This document shows positions 1-8,096 of a stretch of DNA of 64,000 nt, in pieces. Numbering within the stretch: position 1 is the first letter of the stretch; each line of letters begins with the position of its first letter. A model generated the notes under the pieces. It worked only from the letters and a program-made list of their open reading frames with translations, was not told the DNA's origin and made no database searches. The stretch is from positions 76,121 through 140,120 of the forward strand of contig JAZKAT010000006.1 in assembly GCA_040389045.1 (NCBI GenBank). Direction: 5' to 3'. Both the position numbers and the translations under genes were made by a program. The stretch is from UBA5158 sp040389045 (lineage in GTDB: Bacteria; Pseudomonadota; Gammaproteobacteria; DSM-16500).

Positions 1-1617
1 ACAGATATCAAGGCCCACCGTATCCGCCAATGTTATCGGCCCCATAGGCATACCAAAATCGGTCATGGACTTATCAATGGCAGCCGCGGGAATACCTTCG
101 TCTAACATATTCATCGCTTCTAACAAATAAGGCATTAAAACTCGATTCACTAAAAAGCCTGGACTACTTTTCACTGGCAGCGGTAAGCGTTCCAATTGAC
201 CGACAAAGCTGAACGCATTCTTCAACACTTTGGCGTCGGTACGCTCGCCCTTGACGACTTCTACCAGCAACATTTTCGCGACGGGATTAAAGAAGTGAAT
301 ACCGACCAAACGACCCGGATTTTGCAGAACTTTATTGATTTCATCTAATGGAATACTGGAAGTGTTGGTCGCCAGAATCGCATTGGGCTTGGCTTGCGTT
401 TCCAGTTGCTTAAACAAATCCTGCTTCGTTTTTAAATCTTCAAAAATCGCTTCAATGATCACATCGGCTTTCGCCACGCCAAAACCTTGCGTGTCAGGGA
501 TCAATCTATCCATGGTGTTTTGCACCAGATAATCTTCTTTCAATTTTTCTTTAAATAATTGGTAAGCACGTTTAATCGCGGGCGCAATAAATTTAGGTTC
601 GCGGTCTTGCAGTGTTACCGTAAAACCTTTATATGCGCACCAAGCCGCTATATCACCACCCATGGTGCCAGCGCCAATGACATGCACATGTTTGGGTTTG
701 AATTCATTGCCTTTGCCAAAACCTTTTAAGCGTTCTTGCAAAAAGAATACGCGCACTAAATTTTCTGAGGTATCACTAAAAAATAATTTGCCAGCATCTC
801 GCGCTTCTCTTTCAAATGGCGCATTGCCTTCCACACCTAACTGTTCCCAATTATCCACGACGTGATAAGGCGCTGGATAAAATTGCTGGGGCGCTTTGGA
901 ACGTAATGTTTTGCGAAGATACGCCGCTAATAACATGCGTACCGGTTTAGTGTTACTTAAACTTTGCAGCAGGGTTGGTTCATGACGGCGGGGCTTTTGC
1001 AGCGCATACCATTTAGCGGCTTTTACCAGGTGACGCTTCGGTACAGCGACATCAGCAATGCCTAATTTTGCCGCCGCCTTGCCACTGATCGTTGAACCCG
1101 ACAAAATTAAATTCATTGCATTTGGCGCGCCGATCAAACGTGGCAAGCGCACCGAACCACCCCAACCAGGATGTATGCCTAATTTTACTTCCGGCAAACC
1201 CAGGCGGGTTTTCAAACCATCTTCCACCACACGATAATGACAGGCTAAGGCCAGCTCAAGACCACCGCCCAAACAAAAACCATCAATCATCGCCACCACC
1301 GGAATTTTAAGCGCTTCCAGTTTTCCTAAAATTTCATCGCCACGTTGTAATACAGAGGTTGCCTCATCTATATCTTTGAATTTTTCAAATTGAGAAATGT
1401 CAGCGCCCGCGATAAAACCATTTTTCTTTGCTGACGCGATAATCACGCCGCGATGGTCGCGGTCATTGGTCAGATAATCAATGATGGCGTTAAATTCCTC
1501 TAGTGTATCCATATCAAGTGTGTTGGCCGACGCGCCTTCTTTATCAAAATAAACCCACAACACTTCATCCGCATCGGTTTCAAGCCGCCAGTTTTTATAA
1601 GTCAGTTTACTTTTCAT
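1..1617 (-). CDS. fadJ: FadJ/FadB-type multifunctional enoyl-CoA hydratase / 3-hydroxyacyl-CoA dehydrogenase (3' end outside window)
   Basis: Alpha subunit of the beta-oxidation complex: hydrates trans-2-enoyl-CoA and oxidises the 3-hydroxyacyl-CoA with NAD. Reading leftwards from an ATG at 1617, the first ~190 residues are a crotonase domain. Both catalytic glutamates are visible, in GGGLELALA and GLPEVKLGIHPG. Around residue 315 begins the dehydrogenase domain with the NAD motif GAGTMGGDIA, followed by HFFNPV carrying the catalytic His. The reading frame is still open at base 1, so the C-terminus lies outside. Its ATG overlaps the TGA of the upstream thiolase gene (ATGA), as expected for a translationally coupled fad operon. 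FadB and FadJ cannot be separated from this fragment; the FadI-like partner favours FadJ. Confidence 0.9.
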   Translation of the reverse strand, partial: MKSKLTYKNWRLETDADEVLWVYFDKEGASANTLDMDTLEEFNAIIDYLTNDRDHRGVIIASAKKNGFIAGADISQFEKFKDIDEATSVLQRGDEILGKLEALKIPVVAMIDGFCLGGGLELALACHYRVVEDGLKTRLGLPEVKLGIHPGWGGSVRLPRLIGAPNAMNLILSGSTISGKAAAKLGIADVAVPKRHLVKAAKWYALQKPRRHEPTLLQSLSNTKPVRMLLAAYLRKTLRSKAPQQFYPAPYHVVDNWEQLGVEGNAPFEREARDAGKLFFSDTSENLVRVFFLQERLKGFGKGNEFKPKHVHVIGAGTMGGDIAAWCAYKGFTVTLQDREPKFIAPAIKRAYQLFKEKLKEDYLVQNTMDRLIPDTQGFGVAKADVIIEAIFEDLKTKQDLFKQLETQAKPNAILATNTSSIPLDEINKVLQNPGRLVGIHFFNPVAKMLLVEVVKGERTDAKVLKNAFSFVGQLERLPLPVKSSPGFLVNRVLMPYLLEAMNMLDEGIPAAAIDKSMTDFGMPMGPITLADTVGLDIC

Positions 1618-2939
1618 GGTGTCACCCCGGAAACATTTTCAATTAACATTGCGCCACCTTGACCGCCGCCAATACAAATTGTCGCTACACCCCGTTTGGC
1701 TTCAGTGCGTTTTAAAATTTCCACCAGACGTAGCACGATACGCGCGCCGCTGGCACCTACTGGATGGCCGATGGCAATAGCCCCACCATCAACATTTAAA
1801 CGTGAAGGATCAATCCGACCAAACGCTTCTTTTAAACCTAAATTTTCACGACAATAGTTATCGCTTTCCATGGCCGCCAGACAACCCAGCACTTGCGCAG
1901 CGAAAGCTTCATTTATTTCCCAGTAATCAATATCTTCATTACGTAAATTGAGACGTTGCAGCATGGCCGTTGACGCATAAACGGGGCCCAGCCCCATTTC
2001 CGCGGGATCAACACCCGCCCATTGCGAATCCGTAATGCGTGCCAGCACCGGCAGGTTATATTTTTTGATGGCTTTTTTATTCGCCAGTAACAAGAGTGCG
2101 GCGCCATCGGTAACTTGTGAACTATTACCTGCGGTAACACTACCAAATTTTTTATCAAAAATAGGTTTTAATTTTGCTAATTGTTCCATGCTGGTATCCC
2201 TGCGCACACCATTATCAGCGGTGTAATAATCACCTTTGTAATCATAAGCGGGATAAACATCCTTAAATAAATTCTGGTCTTGCGCATAAGCCACGCGGCG
2301 GTGACTTTCCAGGGAATAAGCATCCATTTCTTCGCGGGTAATGCCAAATGTATAGGCGACATTTTCCGCGGTTTGTCCCATGGATAAATTCACGATGGGA
2401 TCACGCAATCCTTTTACCAAAGCCAATTCCGGCACTAAATTCGCGGGACGGAATTTCATCCATTGTTTGAGTTTGGCGCCGAAACCTTTCGCGGTGTTCA
2501 ATCCTGCCATCCACGACGCCATTTGATCACTAAGCAATAACGGCGCGCGGCTCATGGCTTCCGCACCGCCTGCTAATACCAGATCATATCTGCCTTCCTG
2601 AATATCTTTCAGCGCACTGTCTAACGCCTGCATGCCGGAAGCGCAATTACGTTGCACCGTGAACGCGGGTACGTCTTTTCCACAACCCAGACGCAAGGCC
2701 ACGACGCGGGCGATATTAGCTTCTAAAGCGCTTGGCATCACACAACCAATCACGACTTCCCCTAATTCACTAGGCAGGAAATTTTGTTTGGCTAATAATT
2801 CTCTGCCCACGTTTACCGCAAGATCAGAAGCCGACAAGGTGTTTGGCGCACCTTTTGCTTTCAAAAAAGGTGTACGCGCGCCATCGACAATATAAACTTC
2901 CTCTTTTGAAGAGCTGGTGTCCAGTTTCTTGTTATCCAT
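1614..2939 (-). CDS. fadI: acetyl-CoA C-acyltransferase (3-ketoacyl-CoA thiolase, FadI-like)
   Basis: Thiolase that releases acetyl-CoA from 3-ketoacyl-CoA, the last step of the beta-oxidation cycle. The 441-residue protein has the nucleophilic Cys at residue 99 in RNCASGMQ, the conserved INEAFAAQ and GHPVGASGARI blocks, and the C-terminal catalytic Cys in CIGGGQGGAML. The length is nearer to FadI (about 436) than FadA (about 390), which is the basis for the symbol. An AGGGA Shine-Dalgarno sequence lies 9 bases before the ATG. It sits between fadE (11-base gap) and the FadJ-like gene (ATGA overlap), so the three genes form one operon in pathway order. Confidence 0.92.
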   Translation of the reverse strand: MDNKKLDTSSSKEEVYIVDGARTPFLKAKGAPNTLSASDLAVNVGRELLAKQNFLPSELGEVVIGCVMPSALEANIARVVALRLGCGKDVPAFTVQRNCASGMQALDSALKDIQEGRYDLVLAGGAEAMSRAPLLLSDQMASWMAGLNTAKGFGAKLKQWMKFRPANLVPELALVKGLRDPIVNLSMGQTAENVAYTFGITREEMDAYSLESHRRVAYAQDQNLFKDVYPAYDYKGDYYTADNGVRRDTSMEQLAKLKPIFDKKFGSVTAGNSSQVTDGAALLLLANKKAIKKYNLPVLARITDSQWAGVDPAEMGLGPVYASTAMLQRLNLRNEDIDYWEINEAFAAQVLGCLAAMESDNYCRENLGLKEAFGRIDPSRLNVDGGAIAIGHPVGASGARIVLRLVEILKRTEAKRGVATICIGGGQGGAMLIENVSGVTP

Positions 2940-2950
2940 TGTGTAATTCC

Positions 2951-5386
2951 CTAACTAATGATAGTGCTAAAATCAAATGAAAATTCATTTACCTTGATGA
3001 CTTCCTGCAGCATCGCTTCAAAATCCACTAGCATTTTGACTTCTTCCGAGGCGAGAAAACCCGCTTTTTGCGCGGCATACACGCGATCATCAAAGCGTCC
3101 CTCGGTAGGTACTGTACCACTGCGCATTGCTTTTTGAAATTTTTTCAATAAGGGGTCGATCTGGATTTGCGCTGCTAACACTTGATCAGCCATATGAATA
3201 GGATCATTTTCTTGTTTGCTTAAATAACAATAACGCGTCAAGCGATCGCGAAAGGCGTTAGGAGACAACATAGGTAAAACAATTTTTTCATTAAGGACAT
3301 CGCGTGGTTTATGATACGCATTGCCGTAAGGAAAAATTAGCGCATGCAATATTTTTCCTAAAACGCGAGAGGGGAAATTATCCAGCAAGTGGTCACAAGC
3401 ATCTTGTATCTTGTACAAACAAGTTTGCACCGTCCAACGCACTGAATCAATATCACTCTCAGGCTGGCCCTGGTCTTGATAATATTTTAAGACGGTGGAC
3501 GCCAGATACAACTCACTCAAAATATCACCCAGGCGCGCGGAAATCATTTCCTTACGTTTTAATTCACCGCCCAGCAACATCATACATGTGTCAGAAAGCA
3601 AGGCGAGCGCGGAACTCATGCGCGTTAATTGGCGATAGAAGCGCGCGGTAGGCCCGCGTACCGGTGAAAAAATTAATAAGCCGCCAGTCAAACCATAACA
3701 CAAGGTGCGAACGAAATTACGCAGGAAGTAACCGATGTGGGACATCAAGGTTTTATCCAATTCCGCATCCCGATCGGGCGCGGTTGAAGCAAACAATTCT
3801 ACTTCATGCAATATATAAGGATGACAACGGATCGCACCCTGACCAAAAATAATTAAATTACGCGTTAAAATATTCGCGCCTTCCACGGTGATACTGACCG
3901 GAATTGCCATATAGGCTGGCGCCAGCACATTGCGCGGCCCCATTTGAATAGCATGGCCACCGTGAATATCAGTCGCATGATTAATAATTTTTCTGGCGGT
4001 TTCCGTCATGTGATATTTTGCAATCGCCGAAGTAATGGAAGGCCGCACATTCAAATCCACCGCGCCCGCCGTCATCACTCTGCATGCTTCCAGCAGATAG
4101 GTATAACCCGCAATGCTGCTTAAAGCTTCTTCAACCCCTTCAAATTTGGAAATTGACGTATTAAATTGTTTGCGTAGCAGCGAATAAGCGCCAGTAGTGC
4201 GATAACATAATTGCGCGCAAGCAGTGCTTAACGCCGGCAGTGAAATTCCACGACCAATTGACAAACACTCCATCAACATGCGCCAGCCATCACCTGCTCT
4301 TTCAATACCCCCAATAATCCAATCCATAGGAATAAAAACATCTTTACCGCGGGTAGGACCATTCATAAAGGCCATATGCATAGGCCAGTGTCTATGACCG
4401 ATTTCAACGCCAGGATGCGAAGCAGGAATTAAACAAAGCGTAATCCCAATATTTTCATTCGGCCCCAACAAATGATTAGGATCGAATAAGCGAAACGCCA
4501 ATCCTAATACGGTAGCGATAGGAGCCAGCGTGATATAGCGTTTGTCCCAGGTTAAGCTAATGCCTAACACTTCTTTATTTTCATACATACCGCGGCAAAC
4601 AATACCGGTATCGGTCATAGCACCAGCGTCACTGCCCGCATCGGGCGAAGTCAGTGCGAAACAAGGAACTTCATCACCGCGTGCCAACCGCGGTAAATAA
4701 TAATCTTTTTGGTCCTTGGTACCGTAATGTACTAATAGTTCCGCAGGCCCCAGTGAATTTGGCACCATGGTATCAACCGCCGCACTAATACTGCGGGTGG
4801 CTATTTTTACTACCACCGTGGAATGCAACAATGCTGAGAACCCACGGCCACCATATTCTTTGGGAATGACTAAGCCAAAAAAACGTTGCGCCTTAAGATA
4901 ATTCCAGACTTCAGGCGGCAAGTCCTTATGCACATTTATGATATCCCAGTCATTCAACATGCCACATAAGGTTTCTACCTGGTTATCTAGAAAATCCTGT
5001 TCTTCAGAACTGAGTTTAGGTGCGGGAATGGCTAATAATTTTTTCCAGCTTGGGTCGCCACAAAATAAATCCTGTTCCCACCAGACATCCCCCGCCTCTA
5101 TTGCTTCGCGTTCGGTAGTACTAATGGTTGGCATGTTCTTGGAAAATTTATCGATGATGATGGGTTTCGTGAAATAGCGTATGCGTTGCTTTTTAAGTAC
5201 TGCAAACGCGGCAATGGCCAGAAAAATTACCCAGAAAAAGATTAGCGTGAAAACGCCAAGTGTGCCAAAAACGCCGATTAACACTAAGGTTATGGCGCAA
5301 ACGCTAGTCCATATCCATACAGCGGCATTAAAAAAGATGAGACTTAATACAACAGCTAACAAAATCCCTATGTCTATTACAGCCAT
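2951..5386 (-). CDS. fadE: FadE-type acyl-CoA dehydrogenase, membrane-anchored, copy 1
   Basis: First oxidative step of beta-oxidation: FAD-dependent dehydrogenation of acyl-CoA. At 811 residues it matches the E. coli FadE length (about 814), far above ordinary acyl-CoA dehydrogenases. Residues 1–65 form two hydrophobic segments, then a linker and the dehydrogenase core, with LTSPDAGSDAGAMTDTG as the flavin/substrate-binding block and DIHGGHAIQMGP near residue 480. The open frame begins with GTG at 5392, but that codon abuts the AGGGAG Shine-Dalgarno sequence. The ATG at 5386 has ideal spacing of 5 bases, so I chose it. First gene of the fadE–fadI–fadJ operon. A second FadE of the same architecture lies at 8086–10533. 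Confidence 0.93.
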   Translation of the reverse strand: MAVIDIGILLAVVLSLIFFNAAVWIWTSVCAITLVLIGVFGTLGVFTLIFFWVIFLAIAAFAVLKKQRIRYFTKPIIIDKFSKNMPTISTTEREAIEAGDVWWEQDLFCGDPSWKKLLAIPAPKLSSEEQDFLDNQVETLCGMLNDWDIINVHKDLPPEVWNYLKAQRFFGLVIPKEYGGRGFSALLHSTVVVKIATRSISAAVDTMVPNSLGPAELLVHYGTKDQKDYYLPRLARGDEVPCFALTSPDAGSDAGAMTDTGIVCRGMYENKEVLGISLTWDKRYITLAPIATVLGLAFRLFDPNHLLGPNENIGITLCLIPASHPGVEIGHRHWPMHMAFMNGPTRGKDVFIPMDWIIGGIERAGDGWRMLMECLSIGRGISLPALSTACAQLCYRTTGAYSLLRKQFNTSISKFEGVEEALSSIAGYTYLLEACRVMTAGAVDLNVRPSITSAIAKYHMTETARKIINHATDIHGGHAIQMGPRNVLAPAYMAIPVSITVEGANILTRNLIIFGQGAIRCHPYILHEVELFASTAPDRDAELDKTLMSHIGYFLRNFVRTLCYGLTGGLLIFSPVRGPTARFYRQLTRMSSALALLSDTCMMLLGGELKRKEMISARLGDILSELYLASTVLKYYQDQGQPESDIDSVRWTVQTCLYKIQDACDHLLDNFPSRVLGKILHALIFPYGNAYHKPRDVLNEKIVLPMLSPNAFRDRLTRYCYLSKQENDPIHMADQVLAAQIQIDPLLKKFQKAMRSGTVPTEGRFDDRVYAAQKAGFLASEEVKMLVDFEAMLQEVIKVNEFSFDFSTIIS

Positions 5387-5404
5387 TGTCACTCCCTGAA
5401 GATG

Positions 5405-5419
5405 CAGCGGAAACCGCTG
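5405..5419. promoter_or_regulatory. short palindrome in the fadE 5' leader
   Basis: CAGCGG-AAA-CCGCTG, a perfect inverted repeat with 6-bp arms, lies 18 bases upstream of the fadE ATG and between the putative start of transcription and the Shine-Dalgarno sequence. It could be an operator or an mRNA hairpin. It does not match the FadR or PsrA sites I know, so no regulator is proposed. Confidence 0.3.
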
Positions 5420-5429
5420 GCAATATTTA

Positions 5430-5458
5430 AGTATATGCTATTTCATTTTTAATAAAAT
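5430..5458 (-). promoter_or_regulatory. candidate fadE promoter
   Basis: On the minus strand a good -10 element TATACT (5435–5430) lies about 45 bases upstream of the fadE ATG. The matching -35 position (ATTTTA at 17 bp) is weak, so activation may be needed. The -35/-10 interval carries 6-bp inverted arms CTATTT...AAATAG, which could be bound by a regulator. Confidence 0.4.
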
Positions 5459-5564
5459 AGGTTTTCAGTAAAATTAACCCCTTATCAAAAACAAAAAAAG
5501 TACATGCGTGAAAAACCGTGTGTTTGTTGGCTTCTACCAGCTTTCAAATGAGTTAATCACAATC

Positions 5565-5734
5565 TTATCCACAGAAAATGTGGATAAGTTGGAAAGAGGC
5601 ATTGTGGATAAATTTTTATACTCCCCTGTCTAGTCAATGACTAATTCTTGATTGTGAGCAACTTCAATTAAGATAACGTTTAACACAGCCTCTATTTATC
5701 CACCAATAAAGTTACCCACAGTTTCTGTGGATAA
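5565..5734. other. DnaA-box cluster; candidate oriC or DnaA-titration region
   Basis: Four perfect 9-mer DnaA boxes (TTATCCACA or its complement) occur within 170 bp: 5565–5573 (+), 5579–5587 (-), 5603–5611 (-) and 5726–5734 (-). Two more have one mismatch: 5696–5704 TTATCCACC and 5712–5720 TTACCCACA. Two pairs are arranged as inverted repeats (5564–5588 with 10-bp arms, and 5712–5734). The cluster lies in a 667-bp non-coding stretch (5387–6053) between the fadE start and the 3' end of the sulfatase gene. To its right (about 5790–5960) the DNA is strongly AT-rich and could serve as an unwinding element. No dnaA, dnaN or mnmG is visible nearby, and GATC sites are not apparent. I see no gene in this stretch. 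Confidence 0.6.
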
Positions 5735-6053
5735 CTCTGTTAACAACCGTTAGAAAACTCGTTTAAGTTCCTCTGTTTTCAGCATTGAATGCTTAAGAAC
5801 ACAAACTGAACATAAGTAAATAAGCTAATTAATTCAATTAGTTATAAAAAAACCTAAAATTTGCCTATGCCTAAGCGCTAAAAACAGCTTACAAAAATTT
5901 GCCTGTGCAAAACTTTCCTGAATGATTAAATAATCTATTGTTTGTTTGGCTTTGGATGTAAAAGCGTACAGAGAATTTGAAGGCTGCTAAAACCCGGTAA
6001 TTAAAATACCGCCAATACCTAAATCATCAGCCAGATTGTTGCGCTAATGCCGG

Positions 6054-8096
6054 TTAACTATTTTCAACCCTGGAAATATTTCTGCCATAGAACTTTCTTA
6101 ATGCTTGTAACATATGGCTGGCCGGTGATTGCTGTGCAAATGGTGTATGCAAATCATTTGTCCACTGACCGGTTTGCAGGTTCACCAGGATGGGCATCAT
6201 TGCTCCCACCCGTTGTGGATACAAAGCCAATGCCCACTTGCCATAGAGATCGGCATATTGCTTGCTAGTGATAATTACCTCAGCCATTTGCGGTTTGACC
6301 GTCAACTGGGTGGTCAGTGGATCAACGTGAAAAAAATCTAACCCTTCCAGCATGACTTTCCGCATTTCAGGATGCACACAACGTATCGAGGCGGGTGAAA
6401 AATCACTTTCCATAAAAAAATCATGGGACGTGACCGCCATTAAACTTTTGCTATTGATCAAGTCGCGCAGCGATATTCCATCTACTTGAGCGAATGGTAT
6501 ATTTAACAAACTTAACAACGTGGGCTTAATATCCATAAGCGATACCGTATTGGAAATATTTTTGGCTGCCTTATCGCCTACTCCATAAAAGCGAAATGCC
6601 AACACCGCATGGTATTGCGTCAATCCCAATACATCTGTGCCATGCCCCGCAGATTGATTTACTTTTTCAGTATCAAAACTGGGTGGATAAAAGTGCGGTA
6701 TGAGACGTTTTGTATTTTTTGCTCCAGCAATAAATTTTGTTGCCGCGGTGACGCGGTCCCCATCTAACTCCAACGCTTCACCATGGTCTGACAATAACAC
6801 GACAATACTATGCGTAAGCAAGCCATTGCGCGCTAACATTATCAGGAAATCATTGACTTGTTGATCACCACGCTTTAGTGCCGCGCGATAGTGCGCCAAA
6901 GCCTCGGTGGAATGACGCGGCGAATAAGCCGACCAGAAATAGGGAAAATGTGGCAAACAGAAATGTACGGCGAAAAATAACGGTTTCACCCGGTTTTGTG
7001 CCAACTCGGGTTGCAATAATTTTAAAAAACTATTGGGCTGATAAGTAATATAGGCGGGACGGTTTGCATAACTATAAGGAAATAACCATTTACCCACTTT
7101 AGTATTGACCAGCAAATTGGATAAGGGAAAATCGTTAAACGTGCCCAACAGAAAATCATTAAAACCCACCGGCGGGGTGATAATTTTATCAAAACCAAAG
7201 TTTTTACCCATGTTACTAAAACGCGTTTCATCCATCGCATAAATAGTTTCATAGCCATGGGCTTTTAACACGGCGGGCAAACTGGCGCGCAAATCCAGGG
7301 TATGCTGGTCAGCTAAATCAAAACGTACCCCATTATTTTTAGGATATTTGCCGGTTAATAAACTGACCCAGGAAGGGAAGGTACGCGCCAGTGGCGTGTA
7401 AGCGGCAGAAAAAACTGTCGCTGGTTGAAGAAATGCTTGCAAATGCGGCGTCAATTTTGCATTGATGAAATCCGGCCGCAAGGCATCGACACCAATTAAA
7501 ATTATATTCGGTCGTTGTTCGGTAGCCGCATCTATCACTGGCGCGGCCAAAGGTTGATGCAGCGCCACCCAGCTTAACAGCGCTAGTACCGGTAACGTTA
7601 TGGGTAAAAACTCACGGGTAAAAATCATGACTAGAATAGTTGCGGCAAGTACACTGCAACAAAAAAACATTAATACCCAATACAATGGGCCGACTATTAC
7701 CAAAGGCACAAACATCGTGGTTAAATCAGCGAATTTGGAGTTAGGAAATAAATATTCATTGGCCACTAAAATCGTCAATAAGCCCAGGCCCCACAAGCTA
7801 AAGCCCAGTTTTTCAATGCGTTGCCAGGGCCACTGCAGAACACCGCCCAGGATACGCGCCATACCCCATACCAGTACGGTAAAACTTAAATGAATAATTA
7901 ACTGGGCGAAACCATAGAAAAAAATTCCGGGCAATACCGTGCGGGGAATTTGCAAATGATTAGCGACGTATTCAAAATCTCCCAGGTAGATACCACTACC
8001 CTGCATGGCAAAACTGATTTCCAGCAGTAGAAAAATACCCGTCAATAGTAGCAGATAAATAAATAAATCATGCTCGCGGAGTAATTTATTTTTCAT
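6054..8096 (-). CDS. membrane-anchored sulfatase-fold (alkaline phosphatase superfamily) hydrolase/transferase
   Basis: About five hydrophobic helices occupy residues 10–195, followed by a periplasmic sulfatase-type domain. Visible motifs are PNIILIGVDALRPDF (first metal ligands), RTFPSWVSLLTGKYP at the nucleophile position, LLSDHGEAL and a late HGTDVLG (metal-binding Asp/His). The nucleophile position reads T-F-P-S-W, not C/S-x-P-S-R. It therefore cannot form formylglycine and resembles threonine-based phosphotransferases (LtaS/EptA type). The substrate is unknown. The open frame extends to 8138, but the ATG at 8096 is preceded by AAGAG and reduces the overlap with the upstream fadE2 gene to 11 bases, so I prefer it. 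Probably co-transcribed with fadE2. Confidence 0.75.
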   Translation of the reverse strand: MKNKLLREHDLFIYLLLLTGIFLLLEISFAMQGSGIYLGDFEYVANHLQIPRTVLPGIFFYGFAQLIIHLSFTVLVWGMARILGGVLQWPWQRIEKLGFSLWGLGLLTILVANEYLFPNSKFADLTTMFVPLVIVGPLYWVLMFFCCSVLAATILVMIFTREFLPITLPVLALLSWVALHQPLAAPVIDAATEQRPNIILIGVDALRPDFINAKLTPHLQAFLQPATVFSAAYTPLARTFPSWVSLLTGKYPKNNGVRFDLADQHTLDLRASLPAVLKAHGYETIYAMDETRFSNMGKNFGFDKIITPPVGFNDFLLGTFNDFPLSNLLVNTKVGKWLFPYSYANRPAYITYQPNSFLKLLQPELAQNRVKPLFFAVHFCLPHFPYFWSAYSPRHSTEALAHYRAALKRGDQQVNDFLIMLARNGLLTHSIVVLLSDHGEALELDGDRVTAATKFIAGAKNTKRLIPHFYPPSFDTEKVNQSAGHGTDVLGLTQYHAVLAFRFYGVGDKAAKNISNTVSLMDIKPTLLSLLNIPFAQVDGISLRDLINSKSLMAVTSHDFFMESDFSPASIRCVHPEMRKVMLEGLDFFHVDPLTTQLTVKPQMAEVIITSKQYADLYGKWALALYPQRVGAMMPILVNLQTGQWTNDLHTPFAQQSPASHMLQALRKFYGRNISRVENS

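Noticed and set aside
6054..8096. Sulfatase-fold gene as part of a mobile element
   Set aside because: No transposase, integrase or flanking inverted repeats; codon usage appears like that of neighbouring fad genes.
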